Shown here in pieces: positions 10,401-19,883 of a stretch of 64,000 bases of DNA. The stretch is from positions 62,001 through 126,000 of the forward strand of contig PHBD01000001.1 in NCBI GenBank assembly GCA_002841865.1. The letters are read 5' to 3'. The stretch is from Deltaproteobacteria bacterium HGW-Deltaproteobacteria-19. GTDB lineage: Bacteria; Desulfobacterota; Syntrophia; Syntrophales; PHBD01. Each line of letters opens with the position of its first letter. Positions within the stretch are counted from its first letter, which is position 1. The notes under the pieces were generated by a model. That model was not told the DNA's origin. It saw nothing but the letters and a program-made list of their open reading frames with translations, and ran no database searches. A program made the translations under genes and the position numbers.

Positions 10401-12859
10401 CGTTCGGGAAAAATTTCTCCTTGTTCATGGAACGGGGCTACATCGGCGACCTCGAATTCGATCTGGTCCGAAAAAACGGGACGATCCTCCCAGTGCTGGT
10501 CAGCGCAACGGCCCTGAAGGATGAGTCCGGACACTACATCATGAGCCGGTCGACGGTCATCGATTATTCGGTACAAAAGAAAGCAGCCTCGGCATTGCGG
10601 GAGGCGAAAGAGCTCGCAGAGCAGGCTACCCAGGTGAAGGCAGAGTTCCTGGCGAACATGAGCCACGAGATCCGGACGCCGATGAACGCGGTGATAGGGT
10701 TTTCCGGGCTGGCCCTGAAGACGGACCTGGACCCGAAGCAGCGGGACTACCTGGAGAAGATCCAGGACTCGGGGAGGCATCTCCTGGGCATCATCAACGA
10801 CATCCTGGACTTCTCCAAAATCGAGGCCGGCAAGCTCCCGGTGGAGCGTACGGAGTTCGAGTTGCAGAAGGTCCTGGAGAGTGTTTCCACCCTGATTTTG
10901 GAGAAGACGTCGGAGAAAAGGCTGGAACTGATGATCTTTATAGAAAAAGGGACACCCAACAGCCTCATCGGCGACCCCTTACGGGTAGGTCAGATTCTGG
11001 TGAACTACGCCAACAACGCCGTCAAGTTCACCGAAGAGGGTGAGATCGTCATCTCCGTGCATACGGAGGAGGAAACGGAAGGCGAGGTGGTACTGCGCTT
11101 CTCCGTCCGGGACACGGGGATCGGGCTGACAGAGGAGCAGAAGGGGAAGCTGTTCCAGTCCTTCCATCAGGCGGACACGTCCGTCTCGCGGCAGTACGGC
11201 GGCACGGGTCTGGGGCTGGCTATTTCCAAGGAGCTGGCCCGCTTGATGGGTGGCGAGGTGGGGGTGGAGAGCGAGTACGGAAAGGGGAGTACGTTCTGGT
11301 TTACAGTGCGGCTGGGCAAGGGGAGGGCCGAATCACCGATACTCCTACCCGAACCGGACCTCCGGGGCAAGAGGGTTCTGGTGGTGGACGACAACGAGAT
11401 GAGCCGGATCATCCTGGAGGACCTGCTGAAGGGGATGACCTTCGTGACCAAAAGCGTTGCTTCAGGACGTGAAGCACTGGCAGAGATCCGCTCGTCTGAC
11501 GAGGCAGGCCGACCTTTCGACGTTGTCCTGCTGGACTGGAGAATGAAGGAGATGGACGGGATCCAGACAGCCCGGGCCATCCGGCAGATGCCCATGAAGA
11601 CCTTCCCGCACCTGATCATGGTCACGGCGTATGGACGGGAGGAGATCCTCAGCGCAGCGTCCCGGGACGGATTCGAGCATGTCCTCATCAAACCGGTTAC
11701 CCCCTCGACGCTGTTCAATACGCTGATCCAGGCGATGGGGGGGAAACAGGTCCTGAAAATGGACAAAGATAGGCGGAGAGAGGCGCCGGAGGTCGACCTC
11801 GAATCCATCCGGGGTGCCTCGGTTCTCGTGGTGGAGGACAACGCGGTGAACCGCCAGCTGGTCCTGGAGCTTCTCACCCAGGCGGGGCTTCGGATCGACC
11901 TGGCTGAAGATGGCCGGGAGTCGATCGCCATGCTCAACCGGGGAACCTACGACTTGGTGCTCATGGACATGCAGATGCCGGTCATGGACGGGGTGACGGC
12001 AACCCGGGAGATCCGGAGGGACAATCGTTTTAAGGACCTGCCGATCGTCGCCATGACGGCGAACGTGATGCAGGCTGACATCGATCGTTGCCTGGAAGCG
12101 GGGATGAACGACCACATCGGGAAGCCCATCGACCCGGATGACCTGTTCGGGAAGCTGCTGAAATGGGTCAAGCCGCGTGAGGACAGGCCGGGTGTAGGAG
12201 ACGTCAGGAAGCCTGTGACGGCAATCATGGGAGAAACAGGCCCCGCACCGTCCGGAGAAAAGGCCCTTCCAGAGATCTCCGGTCTGGACGCCACAAGGGG
12301 ACTTCAGCGGATCATGGGAAACCACTCCGCCTATCGGAATCTGCTGAGGATGTATCTGGAGAATCAGGCGCATGTTCCCCGGCAGATACGCCTGAGCCTG
12401 GATGAGGGGGACCGTAAAACGGCATTGCGCCTGGCCCACTCGGCAAAAGGGGTGAGCGCGAACATCGGGGCCACCCATGTCCAGGAGCTTGCGGCCGCCT
12501 TGGAAAAATCGATCGGAGAGGCTCAGCCTCGCGAGGAGATCGATAATGCCTTGGATGCCTTTTCGGTGGCGCAGGTCGATTTTATCTCCAAGCTGAAGGG
12601 GTATTTTCCAAATACGTTTATGCCGGAGTTGGGCGGAGAGGCGGATGAATCAAGGATGGCCGGGGTTGTGGAAAAGATGCGGGAGTTGCTTGCCAACGGG
12701 GACAGCGAGATACCGGAGTACTTCGAGGGTGAATACGGCACGTTGAGGGCCATCCTGGGGGAGGATACTTTTAGCCCGTTTGAAACCGCCATCCGGCAGT
12801 ACGATTTCGAGAAGGCGCTGGAATACTTGGAATCCCGAGTTGGCAAAGGCAGGAAGTGA
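7454..12859 (+). CDS. 1801-residue hybrid kinase (5 PAS, GAF, 2 REC, HPt)
   Basis: Membrane helices lie at about 20-45 and 178-198, bracketing a helical periplasmic region. The cytoplasmic part carries PAS (about 219-340), PAS (350-470), GAF (477-636), PAS (640-774), PAS (777-900), a coiled coil and PAS (930-1040). The kinase core follows (H-box [12 protein letters not shown] near 1071, ATPase motifs DTGIGL and [10 protein letters not shown]). Two receivers come next (about 1302-1435 with [12 protein letters not shown], about 1454-1573 with [12 protein letters not shown]), then an HPt domain with [13 protein letters not shown] near 1661. A C-terminal segment of about 80 residues is unassigned. 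It overlaps the binding-protein gene and precedes the HD-GYP regulator gene, so a multistep phosphorelay ending in that regulator is likely. Confidence 0.93.
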   Translation: MNATKLSFGVAGARPDASPHLIRWILIVVVFAALVYAGMAWLYIQHRQAVQQATAISDSISQARIELGKGFLHLSQSGDPGSPFNREKGLALLRQSMGSLDAAFADLGLFGEDTWQDFRRSLHSSGTRLAELSEAGMDEQTRQTNLRITFNELEEQAHLLGNLARTRLQDVSNHLFQEFLTALSTAVLLLTVLSFVLVRTGRVTNEYEAALADSEHFASDVINSLTANMAVIDRQGIIIAVNEAWKVFARENDAPDQNAYVGASYLNVCEEAWRRDGDELAARAMRGIRRVLEGTEATFTLEYPCHSPAVERWFIMHMARLLEEDQGAIITHTDITARRMAEDSVTRSIQQRQLALDAARLGWWSYDPATRMATYDQRYREIFDVTGTQSPNDELLARIHPEDLPRVWAAVEAALDPDNPVPYSTAYRVNIPDGTIRWVNAHGLAVFEGDGAARRAIDFVGTVEDITAHKAEEARHDAQYSLTKILAEALDLGTAAPIIVEMLTESLGWDHGELWLHDAREDRIRRDTSWHREAEEIAVFDDASREWTFSGMEGLPGKAFHKGRIIWSEDLLGDPDFLRVDQAARAGLQSAVAVPIRDEKQTNGVLLFFSRIRRSEDKSILQFLEEVGNRVGNFVARKRAETALLESERKYRLIMDNTADTITLLDMNLQITYVSPSIQRLRGFTAEEAAGQTLDQIMLPESLEKALQIAAEEQALEMAGNAGPHRSRTTVLEHYCKDGRTIWVDTTMSFVRDENGKPISILIASRDITDRKRVEDDLRASEARYRQIISTAKEGIAMTDADDRIVYVNASMQEITGYREDELVGRHVLSMVFPEEVPQHREKMKQRHEGGSEVYERRFRRKDGGELWTIVSAAPVMDEQNRFRGSFAMFTDITKRKETERELERERRSLERRVAERTAELAQANRELEDLYNGAPCGYHSLDADGVIIRINDTELEWLGYSREEVVGKRKFTDWLTAASVETFGKNFSLFMERGYIGDLEFDLVRKNGTILPVLVSATALKDESGHYIMSRSTVIDYSVQKKAASALREAKELAEQATQVKAEFLANMSHEIRTPMNAVIGFSGLALKTDLDPKQRDYLEKIQDSGRHLLGIINDILDFSKIEAGKLPVERTEFELQKVLESVSTLILEKTSEKRLELMIFIEKGTPNSLIGDPLRVGQILVNYANNAVKFTEEGEIVISVHTEEETEGEVVLRFSVRDTGIGLTEEQKGKLFQSFHQADTSVSRQYGGTGLGLAISKELARLMGGEVGVESEYGKGSTFWFTVRLGKGRAESPILLPEPDLRGKRVLVVDDNEMSRIILEDLLKGMTFVTKSVASGREALAEIRSSDEAGRPFDVVLLDWRMKEMDGIQTARAIRQMPMKTFPHLIMVTAYGREEILSAASRDGFEHVLIKPVTPSTLFNTLIQAMGGKQVLKMDKDRRREAPEVDLESIRGASVLVVEDNAVNRQLVLELLTQAGLRIDLAEDGRESIAMLNRGTYDLVLMDMQMPVMDGVTATREIRRDNRFKDLPIVAMTANVMQADIDRCLEAGMNDHIGKPIDPDDLFGKLLKWVKPREDRPGVGDVRKPVTAIMGETGPAPSGEKALPEISGLDATRGLQRIMGNHSAYRNLLRMYLENQAHVPRQIRLSLDEGDRKTALRLAHSAKGVSANIGATHVQELAAALEKSIGEAQPREEIDNALDAFSVAQVDFISKLKGYFPNTFMPELGGEADESRMAGVVEKMRELLANGDSEIPEYFEGEYGTLRAILGEDTFSPFETAIRQYDFEKALEYLESRVGKGRK

Positions 12860-12875
12860 AGGAGAGGAGATGATC

Positions 12876-13997
12876 ATGTCTGCAAACAACATGATGGAAA
12901 AACAGACCGTTCTGATTGTGGACGATGCGCCGGAGAATCTGGCTCTAATGAGCAGTGTACTTAAGGATCGGTACAAGATCAAGATGGCCGACAACGGCCA
13001 GCGGGCGCTGAAATTGGCCCTTACCGGAACGTCTCCCGACATCATCCTCCTGGACATCATGATGCCCGTCATGGACGGCTACGAGGCCTGTACGCTACTG
13101 AAAGCCAACCCCGCGACCCGGGACATTCCCGTCATCTTCCTGACCGCCAAGACGGAGATGGAAGACGAGATGCACGGCTTCGAACTCGGGGCGGTCGACT
13201 ACATCACCAAGCCGATCAGCCCGCCCGTGGTGATGGCACGCGTGCAGACCCACCTGCAATTGAAGCGGGTTCGAGACTTTCTTAAGAACCAGAATGAATT
13301 TCTGGAAGCGGAGGTGGCACGGCGTACGAAAGAAGTTGTGGCAGTCCAGGATGTCACCATTCTGGCCATGGCCTCCCTGGCGGAGACACGGGACAACGAG
13401 ACGGGAAACCATATTCGCCGCACCCAGCACTACGTCAAGACACTTGCGGAAAAACTGCGAAATCTCCCCCGGTTCAGCCACTACCTGGACGACGACAAGA
13501 CCATCGACCTGCTGTTCAAGTCGGCCCCGCTGCACGACATCGGCAAGGTGGGGATCCCCGACCACATCCTGCTCAAACCCGGGCGTCTCAACGAAGAAGA
13601 GTTCGAAATCATGAAAACTCACACCACCCTGGGACGGGATGCCATCCATGAGGCGGAGCAGCGTCTTGGGTTCGATCTGCCGTTCCTTACCATTGCCAAA
13701 GAAGTCGCCTACTCGCACCATGAGAAGTGGAACGGGACCGGGTATCCCGAGGGCCTGTCGGGGGATGACATACCGGTCTCGGGGCGTCTGATGGCCATCG
13801 CGGATGTTTACGATGCACTCATCTCTAAACGTGTCTATAAGGAAGGCATGCAGCACGAAAAGGCCGTGCGGATCATCGTGGAAGGCAAAGAATCCCATTT
13901 CGATCCCGACATGGTGGATGCCTTCGTCGAGATCGCCGACGAGTTCCGGGCCATCGCTGAGCAGTATGCCGACACCCAGCACAATGAGGCCGCGTGA
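12876..13997 (+). CDS. Response regulator with HD-GYP phosphodiesterase output
   Basis: The receiver domain spans about residues 8-125, with LIVDDAPENL, acceptor region ILLDIMMPVMDG and KPIS. An HD-GYP domain follows, with the metal-binding motif LHDIGKVGIPDHILLKPG and HHEKWNGTGYPEGL, both intact. HD-GYP proteins hydrolyse cyclic di-GMP. The start at 12876 is favoured because it lies 8 bases from the GAGAGG site; an in-frame ATG at 12870 is the alternative. The gene begins 16 bases after the giant kinase gene and is very likely co-transcribed with it. The module therefore probably converts an extracellular ligand signal into c-di-GMP breakdown. Confidence 0.92.
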   Translation: MSANNMMEKQTVLIVDDAPENLALMSSVLKDRYKIKMADNGQRALKLALTGTSPDIILLDIMMPVMDGYEACTLLKANPATRDIPVIFLTAKTEMEDEMHGFELGAVDYITKPISPPVVMARVQTHLQLKRVRDFLKNQNEFLEAEVARRTKEVVAVQDVTILAMASLAETRDNETGNHIRRTQHYVKTLAEKLRNLPRFSHYLDDDKTIDLLFKSAPLHDIGKVGIPDHILLKPGRLNEEEFEIMKTHTTLGRDAIHEAEQRLGFDLPFLTIAKEVAYSHHEKWNGTGYPEGLSGDDIPVSGRLMAIADVYDALISKRVYKEGMQHEKAVRIIVEGKESHFDPDMVDAFVEIADEFRAIAEQYADTQHNEAA

Positions 13998-14270
13998 GGA
14001 TAAGCAGGTGAAGTCAGCGGTCGGGACTCATTTTAACATTGTCTGCAAAGTCATATGTAGCCCGGGACAATGAAACGCAGCACGACTATTTCTGATTGCC
14101 CGGAGGCGAGGATTGCAAGTCGATCAAGGGATGTGGCATTGCTGATGCCATGTCTATGATTTCTTGTTATGCTGTATTTCACTTCGCGGCCCGTTATGTT
14201 GCAATCCCTGTCTGATCAGCAGGTGTAACCGATTGAATAATTTGACATTCATTGAAAAGGAGGAGCAGCT

Positions 14271-14510
14271 ATGGACGTTCGAGACATGAAAGGCAATCCT
14301 GGGATCTGGGAAAAATTGTCATGGGCAGATCTGAGCACCAAAGAAAAAGAGCTCTGGACTCTCCTCGGCTGGGAAGCGGACAAATGGGACAGAAATGAAG
14401 CGCCTCCAAGCACGGATAAATTCTGGGATGACTTGAATTTCCAGGAACGGAAGGCAGCAGAGGGCCTTGGATTCACGGAGAAGATCTGGAATAATTTTGA
14501 AGATGAATAG
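14271..14510 (+). CDS. Trp-rich small protein with two tandem repeats
   Basis: A strong AAAGGAGGAG site precedes this 79-residue acidic product. It contains two aligned repeats 34 residues apart, at 18-39 (WADLSTKEKELWTLLGWEADKW) in outline and 52-73. Both fit the pattern W-x-D-L-x3-E-(K/R)-x5-LG-(W/F)-x3-(K/I)-W. Seven tryptophans in 79 residues is exceptional. There is no signal peptide, membrane segment or cysteine. I cannot assign a family function; the spacing suggests a small helical repeat fold. It stands alone in a gap between the HD-GYP regulator and a convergent acyl-CoA dehydrogenase gene. Confidence 0.75.
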   Translation: MDVRDMKGNPGIWEKLSWADLSTKEKELWTLLGWEADKWDRNEAPPSTDKFWDDLNFQERKAAEGLGFTEKIWNNFEDE

Positions 14511-14546
14511 CTGGAGAAAGGAAGCTGACTCCCTCTCCCCATCCAC

Positions 14547-15695
14547 TCACAGGCCCATGAGGCGGCCGATGATGTCCTTCATGATCTCCGTTGTTCCCCC
14601 GGCAATGCTGACCGGCCGTAGATCCGTGTACAGGCGCGCCACTTCGTATTCGGCCATGAAACCGTATCCGCCGTACAGCTGCGTGGCATCGTAGGCGATG
14701 CGGTTGACCATTTCCCCCGCGGAGGCCTTCAGCATGGAGATCTCTTTCGTGACGTCAGACCCCTTTGAATACTGAAGGGCGCACTGGTACGCCAGGGCGC
14801 GGTTCAGCTCGATCGCCGTCGCCATGTCCGCCAGTTTGTGCCGGACCACCTGAAATTTCGAGATGGGCTTCCCGAACGCCACCCTCTGGCGAGCGTGCTC
14901 CAGGACCTTCTCCAGGATGTGTTGGGCCGTCGCCACGCACAGCACCCCGATAGCCAGCCGCTCCATCTGGAAATTCGCCATGATCGCGTAGAATCCCTGT
15001 CCCTCGGAGCCGAGGAGATTTTCCGCGGGAACTTCCACCTGGTCGAAGAAGATCTCCGCCGTGTCGGAGGCGTGCGCCCCGATCTTTTCGAGCTTGCGTG
15101 AAGAGACTCCGGGCGTTCCCTTCTCAACGACGAACAGCGAAATCCCCTTGTGGGGCGGGATTGCCTTCATGTCCGTTTTGACCGCCGTGACGAGAACGTC
15201 TCCGTAATGCCCGTTGGTGATGAACGTCTTCTGGCCGTTGATGACGTAGCGGTCGCCGACGCGCTCCGCCCTTGTCGTCAGCCCTGCCACGTCGGAGCCG
15301 GCACCGGGCTCGGTGACGGCGATGGCGCAGACCTTTTCCCCGGCGATGCAGGGGGCCAGCCACTTCATCTTCTGCTCGTGGTTGCCCAGGAGATTGATGT
15401 ACGTCGTGGACATGTCGTTGTGGCCGGTCACGGCGAGACAGAAGCCCCCGGCGCCGCTGCGGGCCATCTCCTCGTTCAGCACGACGCGGTACAGCTCATC
15501 CGCTCCGGATCCACCGTATGCCGGGTCGTAGCAGAACCCAAGGAAACCCAGGCGGCCCATTTCCTGCCAGACCTCCCTCGGGATCCGGCGCTCCCTCGCC
15601 CAATCGTCCGCATGCGGCGTCACCCGGTCCGCCAGAAAACGACGGACCTGCTCCCTGAATTGCTGATGCTCCGGATGAAACACGTTGTAATCCAT
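14547..15695 (-). CDS. Acyl-CoA dehydrogenase, LCAD/IVD-like active site
   Basis: This 382-residue FAD enzyme oxidises an acyl-CoA to the trans-2-enoyl-CoA. FAD/acyl-CoA dehydrogenase signatures are CAIAVTEPGAGSD near 124-135, INGQKTFITNG near 152-162 and YGGYGFMAEYEVARLYTD near the C-terminus. The C-terminal motif is IAGGTTEIMK, where medium-chain enzymes carry their catalytic Glu in an EGT motif. The general base is therefore expected elsewhere, as in long-chain or isovaleryl-CoA dehydrogenases, and Glu245 in NFQMERLAIG is the natural candidate. The ribosome binding site is AAAAGGAGC. Electron-transfer flavoprotein genes are not nearby. The family is certain; chain length is not. Confidence 0.93.
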   Translation of the reverse strand: MDYNVFHPEHQQFREQVRRFLADRVTPHADDWARERRIPREVWQEMGRLGFLGFCYDPAYGGSGADELYRVVLNEEMARSGAGGFCLAVTGHNDMSTTYINLLGNHEQKMKWLAPCIAGEKVCAIAVTEPGAGSDVAGLTTRAERVGDRYVINGQKTFITNGHYGDVLVTAVKTDMKAIPPHKGISLFVVEKGTPGVSSRKLEKIGAHASDTAEIFFDQVEVPAENLLGSEGQGFYAIMANFQMERLAIGVLCVATAQHILEKVLEHARQRVAFGKPISKFQVVRHKLADMATAIELNRALAYQCALQYSKGSDVTKEISMLKASAGEMVNRIAYDATQLYGGYGFMAEYEVARLYTDLRPVSIAGGTTEIMKDIIGRLMGL

Positions 15696-15861
15696 GAAAC
15701 AGCTCCTTTTTCAGATGTGGGGCGTTTCCCCGATAAAGATGCAAGCAATGAATCTGCCAGATTCCCTGTCCGGGCGGTTCATGTTTACCGTTATCATGAT
15801 CCTTTTAATAATGGTGGCTTAGGGCGAATTCCCTGGTTTTGTTCCATGAGGCGGCGCAGAG

Positions 15862-16485
15862 CTATATCTTGAAATACCCGCTGATGCCCATCAGGATGGT
15901 CTGGACGGCCAGGGCGGCCAAGATCACCCCCATGACGCGCGTCACGACATCAATCCCCGTTTTCCCCAGCCATTTCTGAAAGAACGAGGCGCAGAGCAGC
16001 GTCAGCCAGGTAAGGGCAAGGGCCGCCAGCAGGACGCACGCAATCACGGCCTGCTCCAGCGGCGCATACAGATCGTTGTCGGTCTGCAGGACGACGGCCA
16101 TGATCGTTCCCGGCCCGGCGATATAGGGCATGGCGATGGGAAAGACAGCGGGATCGCCCGCCGGTGGCCTGCTTCTGTCTTTTTCGTCCAGGTGAATACC
16201 TTCCACCTCCGCCGCCAGAATCATCCTCAGCGAGACCAGGAGAAGCACGAGGCCGCCGGCAACGCGGAATGCATGAAGCCCGATGCCCAGATAATCGAAG
16301 AGGATCTGTCCCAGAGCAATGAAGAAGATGAGGATGACGGCCGAGACAACAATGGCCCTGGTGGCAATGCGTCGCTGTTCGCCGGTGGTTCTCCCCTGGG
16401 TGGCGGTCAGAAAAAGAGGAACGGTGCCGATCGGGTCGATGACGACAATGAAGATGACAGCAGCCTCGATAATATGCTTTAACAA
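15862..16485 (-). CDS. MarC family integral membrane protein
   Basis: The 207-residue product is almost wholly hydrophobic, with about six membrane helices and the family signatures VIDPIGTVPLFL near the N-terminus and AMPYIAGPGTIMAVVL in the middle. MarC/UPF0056 proteins are inner-membrane proteins sometimes labelled NAAT transporters; their substrate is not firmly known. The start codon is TTG, preceded by GGAG nine bases upstream. It lies on the same strand as the acyl-CoA dehydrogenase gene but 166 bases ahead of it, so co-transcription is possible but unproven. Confidence 0.88.
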   Translation of the reverse strand: MLKHIIEAAVIFIVVIDPIGTVPLFLTATQGRTTGEQRRIATRAIVVSAVILIFFIALGQILFDYLGIGLHAFRVAGGLVLLLVSLRMILAAEVEGIHLDEKDRSRPPAGDPAVFPIAMPYIAGPGTIMAVVLQTDNDLYAPLEQAVIACVLLAALALTWLTLLCASFFQKWLGKTGIDVVTRVMGVILAALAVQTILMGISGYFKI

Positions 16486-16629
16486 TTCAACACTCCGGTG
16501 ACAGGGTCTGCAAATACGGCCACAATCTAGATCATTTCAGCAGAGCAGGCCAGAACAAAAGCATGGGCAGGCGACGGGTCCGGACGGGATTTCGCTGTCT
16601 GCACAAGATCACTCAAACAGGAGGATGAA

Positions 16630-17616
16630 ATGAAAAGATTTTATCTTATTGCGGCCCTGCTGGCCCTGGCTCTGCTCACTGCCTGTGCGGGTCCCCAGGT
16701 CAAGCTTTTCCCGGACGCGAAGGATCCCCTGAAAGAGTTTACCATCGAGGGCACCGGTGCCGACAAGATCCTGCTGATCCCCGTCAGGGGGGTGATTTCC
16801 GACAGTCCCCGGGAGGGGCTGATCACCACCAATCCGAGCCTGGTCCAGGAGGTGGTCTCCCAGTTGAGGAAGGCCGAGAAGGACAAACGCATCAAGGCGG
16901 TCCTGTTCAAGGTCAACACGCCGGGCGGCACCATCACGGCCAGCGACATCCTGTATCACGAGATTTCAGGGTACAGGCAGAGGACGTCGGCGAAGGTCGT
17001 CTCCGCCATGATGGATATCGCAACCTCCGGCGGGTATTATCTGTCTCTGCCGGCCGACTTGATCATGGCGCATCCGACAACCCTGACGGGCTCGGTGGGC
17101 GTCATATTCGTGCAGCCCAAGGCCATGGGCCTGATGGGAAAGATCGGCCTGGGCGTGGATGTGCAGAAGTTTGGGAAGAACAAGGACATGGGCTCGCCGT
17201 TCCGGGAAAGTACGGCGGAAGAGCAGAAGCTCCTTCAGGCAACCGTCGATCGCCTCGGCGATCGTTTTGTGAGCCTGGTAAAGAAGCACCGCAAACTGGA
17301 TGCGCAGGCACTGGCGGAGATGTCCACAGCCCGGATCTTCCTGGCCGAGGAGGCGCTGAAGCTGGGCATGATCGACCGGATCGGCTATCTGACCGACGCC
17401 GTCAAGGAGACGAAAAAGTTGGCCGGCCTGCCGGATGACGCCCGGGTCGTGGTGTATCGCCGGGATGAGTATCCCGACGACAATCTGTACAACGTCGCAG
17501 CGGCCGCATCGGGGAACACAAAGCTGTCGTTGATCAACATCGAGCTGCCGGAGATCCTGAACCTGACGACCGGGTTCTATTACCTCTGGCCGGGAGCAAT
17601 CGGGGGGGAGCGGTAA
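16630..17616 (+). CDS. sppA: S49 family signal peptide peptidase lipoprotein (SppA-like)
   Basis: The protein begins with a lipoprotein signal peptide and lipobox LLTAC (Cys19), so the 328-residue peptidase is membrane-tethered. It matches the short single-domain SppA type. The serine nucleophile is in MMDIATSGGYY (Ser133), followed by TLTGSVGVIF. The catalytic lysine is probably Lys185 in GKNKDMGSP. SppA enzymes degrade cleaved signal peptides in the membrane. A CAGGAGG site precedes the ATG. The lipoprotein anchor replaces the usual N-terminal transmembrane helix, which is a modest variation. The downstream LOG gene starts 87 bases later and may be co-transcribed. Confidence 0.9.
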   Translation: MKRFYLIAALLALALLTACAGPQVKLFPDAKDPLKEFTIEGTGADKILLIPVRGVISDSPREGLITTNPSLVQEVVSQLRKAEKDKRIKAVLFKVNTPGGTITASDILYHEISGYRQRTSAKVVSAMMDIATSGGYYLSLPADLIMAHPTTLTGSVGVIFVQPKAMGLMGKIGLGVDVQKFGKNKDMGSPFRESTAEEQKLLQATVDRLGDRFVSLVKKHRKLDAQALAEMSTARIFLAEEALKLGMIDRIGYLTDAVKETKKLAGLPDDARVVVYRRDEYPDDNLYNVAAAASGNTKLSLINIELPEILNLTTGFYYLWPGAIGGER

Positions 17617-17703
17617 CGGTGAACAGGAAGCAGCGAACGCGGCGAATGCCCATGAACAATTTGCGATTCTGCTCGTTGAGAGAAGGACAAGTCAGGTAAA
17701 GAT

Positions 17704-18735
17704 ATGGGAAGAAGAACCCGAGGTCCGGGGGCTCAGGAACTGAAGAAGCGGATTCAGGAACTGATCGATCTTCAAGGTGGCGGATACAACTCGGACCTGG
17801 TGGCCGATATCGTCGAAAGTGCCCTGAAGCTCCTCACGGACGTGGAGCACCGTGGCGATGTTCGCGTCGTTCAAACGGCAATCCGGGAACTGCGCTACGC
17901 CTTCAAGCTGTTTGCCCCCTATGCCGATACGCGCAAGGTGACTCTGTTCGGGTCCGCTCGAACCCAACAGAGCAAACCGGAGTATCAGCAGGCGGTTGAA
18001 TTTGCGAGACGCATCGCCGAGGAGGGCTGGATGGTCATCACCGGCGCCGGCCCCGGCATCATGCAGGCCGGACACGAGGGCGCCGGCAGTGAAAGAAGCT
18101 TCGGCGCCAATATCCGTCTCCCCTGGGAACAGAATGCCAATCCCGTTATCGAAAAAGACAACAAGCTCATCACCTTCAAATACTTCTTCACTCGAAAACT
18201 GACGTTTATGCGCCATTCCGACGCCATCGTCCTTTTCCCCGGCGGCTTCGGCACACTGGACGAATGCTATGAAGCCATCACCTTGATGCAGACGGGGAAG
18301 AGCCGCCTCATGCCGCTGGTTCTGATCGATCGGCCGGGAGGGACCTACTGGAAAACCTGGGACAAACATATCCGCGAACATCTGTTGAGAAACCAGTTCA
18401 TTTCCCGGGATGATTTCGAGCTCTATGAGATGGTGGACGACGTGGACGCCGCGGTTAGAACCATCACCCGCTTCTACCGCAATTTCCACTCCATGCGGTT
18501 CGTGAAAGACCTCCTTGTCATCCGGATGGAATTCGCTCCTACCGACCATGCGATCGACGGGCTCAACATAGATTTTCAGGACATCATCAGCCGGGGAAGG
18601 GTGCAGCGGATCGAGCCGACACCCGAAGAGCGGGAGGATGGATCGGACCTGGAGTACCCGCGCATCGCCTTCGAATTCAACAGACATGATTACGGCCGGC
18701 TTCGGCAGATGATCCAGGTCATCAACAGTTTCTAA
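17704..18735 (+). CDS. LOG family protein, long form
   Basis: This 343-residue protein has a Rossmann-type LOG domain with VTLFGSART, GWMVITGAGPGIMQAGHEGA and PGGFGTLDECYEA (about 178-190). The GPGIM and PGGFGT signatures are those of nucleotide 5'-monophosphate phosphoribohydrolases (Lonely guy family), which cleave AMP-type nucleotides to base plus ribose phosphate. The N-terminal 75 residues and a C-terminal extension of about 90 residues make it longer than classical LOG proteins and are typical of a bacterial subgroup. No membrane segment is present. A perfect hairpin lies just after the stop. Confidence 0.85.
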   Translation: MGRRTRGPGAQELKKRIQELIDLQGGGYNSDLVADIVESALKLLTDVEHRGDVRVVQTAIRELRYAFKLFAPYADTRKVTLFGSARTQQSKPEYQQAVEFARRIAEEGWMVITGAGPGIMQAGHEGAGSERSFGANIRLPWEQNANPVIEKDNKLITFKYFFTRKLTFMRHSDAIVLFPGGFGTLDECYEAITLMQTGKSRLMPLVLIDRPGGTYWKTWDKHIREHLLRNQFISRDDFELYEMVDDVDAAVRTITRFYRNFHSMRFVKDLLVIRMEFAPTDHAIDGLNIDFQDIISRGRVQRIEPTPEEREDGSDLEYPRIAFEFNRHDYGRLRQMIQVINSF

Positions 18736-18749
18736 ATGAAAAAGCGGCA

Positions 18750-18779
18750 GGGATCGCCACGCTCTCCAATGGCGATCCC
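18750..18779 (+). terminator. Hairpin downstream of the LOG gene
   Basis: A perfect 10-bp stem (GGGATCGCCA paired with TGGCGATCCC) with a 10-base loop starts 15 bases after the LOG stop codon. There is no T-tract, so it may be a Rho-dependent or mRNA-stabilising hairpin rather than a classical intrinsic terminator. Confidence 0.5.
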
Positions 18780-18848
18780 CGGGCTTCAACAACCGTGTCA
18801 TGTCGGGCAAAAATGGAGTATCCGGCAGCACCGAAGGAGGGAATGCAC

Positions 18849-19046
18849 ATGGATCGAAACGTGGGTACCATCGACAGGATCGCCCGGCTCGTGATCGCGA
18901 TATTTTTTATCGTTGCCAATGTCGCGGGCTGGGCAACGGGAATTGCCGGTCTCGTCCTTGCCGTCCTCGCCGGCATGCTTCTCTCGAGCGTCGCCTCGGG
19001 ACACTGCCCGCTCTATAAAATGCTGGGAATCAAGAAAACAGTCTAA
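18849..19046 (+). CDS. DUF2892 (YgaP-like) small membrane protein
   Basis: The 65-residue product starts MDRNVGTIDRIARLVI and has two hydrophobic segments (about 11-29 and 31-47), then the conserved GHCPLYKMLGI end. This is the DUF2892 or YgaP-like transmembrane family, which often accompanies sulfurtransferases; here none is adjacent. The ATG at 18849 is 8 bases from AAGGAGG, so it is preferred over one at 18843. The His-Cys-Pro near the C-terminus is the family hallmark. Function beyond membrane residence is unknown. Confidence 0.85.
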   Translation: MDRNVGTIDRIARLVIAIFFIVANVAGWATGIAGLVLAVLAGMLLSSVASGHCPLYKMLGIKKTV

Positions 19047-19089
19047 CCGGAATGGATCATCCGTAGGATGGAAGAGAAGTCTTCCTGCC

Positions 19090-19243
19090 GTGGGCAAAGC
19101 GATTCGCGCGGTTCTGTTCGATCTGGACAACACCCTCCTGGAAACCAATTGCGAGGGGGCCCCTGGCTGAGTTCGCGGAGTGGTTTCTCGGACCGGGCAG
19201 AGAACAGGCATTCCGTTATGATCCGGACAAGGGAGGTGCCACA
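19090..19243 (+). pseudogene. Probable remnant of a HAD-family hydrolase gene
   Basis: A GTG at 19090 opens a frame reading VGKAIRAVLFDLDNTLLETN, an unmistakable HAD motif I (DLDNT). It stops after 26 residues. Shifting one frame at a GGGGGCCCC run near 19155 continues with about 30 plausible residues up to the nitroreductase start. The intact family is over 200 residues, so this is either the two ends of a deleted gene or a decayed fragment. It has no catalytic domain left. The HAD-like start is clearly seen; the deletion history is inference. Confidence 0.45.
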
Positions 19244-19846
19244 GTGGAATTATCAGATGTTATCGCTTCTCGGAGGAGCATACGCAAATTCAGGGACGAG
19301 GATATTTCGGCTGATACCGTCCGCCTGCTCCTGGACGCTGCCAGGCTTGCCCCTTCGGGGTCAAACGTCCAGCCGGCGCGCTTCGTCGTCGCTCAATCGC
19401 CTGCTGCGAAGGAGGCCCTCGGCCGGTGTACGCCCTACAAGTTCATCGTCAAGGCAGCGGTTGTCTTCGTGTGCTGCGCCGACTTGACGGCCATGACGGC
19501 AAGGGAGGGACGTATCGGAGAACTCCTGAAGGAGGGTGTCTTCGAGGGGGTGGATATCGACATGAACGACCCGGCCGCCGTCAGCCCCGTCATGGACGAG
19601 GAAGCGGTCAAGGCCTACCTTTCCATGAATGTGGCAATCGCCGTGGAGCACATTGTTCTGAAGGCCGTCGATCTGGGACTGGGCAGCTGCTGGCTTGGAA
19701 GGTTCGATCGCAGAAAGGTAAAGATGGAGCTGGCTCTGGATGAGAACGTCCACCCGGTGGTGCTTTTGCCGGTGGGGTATCCCGATCAGTCGCCCAAGGC
19801 AAGGCCGCGCGTTGCCCTGGACAAATTGGTGCTGAAGACAATCTGA
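19244..19846 (+). CDS. Nitroreductase family flavoprotein
   Basis: The product (200 residues, GTG start after GGGAGGTG) shows the nitroreductase FMN-binding pattern: ASRRSIRKFRDEDIS at the N-terminus, APSGSNVQPARFVVA near 43-57 and GLGSCWLGRFD near 145. These enzymes use FMN and NAD(P)H to reduce nitro groups, quinones or other acceptors, usually as dimers. No membrane or export signal is present, in contrast to the exported paralogue at 30229. The gene directly follows a HAD remnant. The natural substrate is unknown. Confidence 0.9.
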   Translation: MELSDVIASRRSIRKFRDEDISADTVRLLLDAARLAPSGSNVQPARFVVAQSPAAKEALGRCTPYKFIVKAAVVFVCCADLTAMTAREGRIGELLKEGVFEGVDIDMNDPAAVSPVMDEEAVKAYLSMNVAIAVEHIVLKAVDLGLGSCWLGRFDRRKVKMELALDENVHPVVLLPVGYPDQSPKARPRVALDKLVLKTI

Positions 19847-19883
19847 GCAACCCCCAAATTTCAAGACCTGAGGAGGTATCGGG

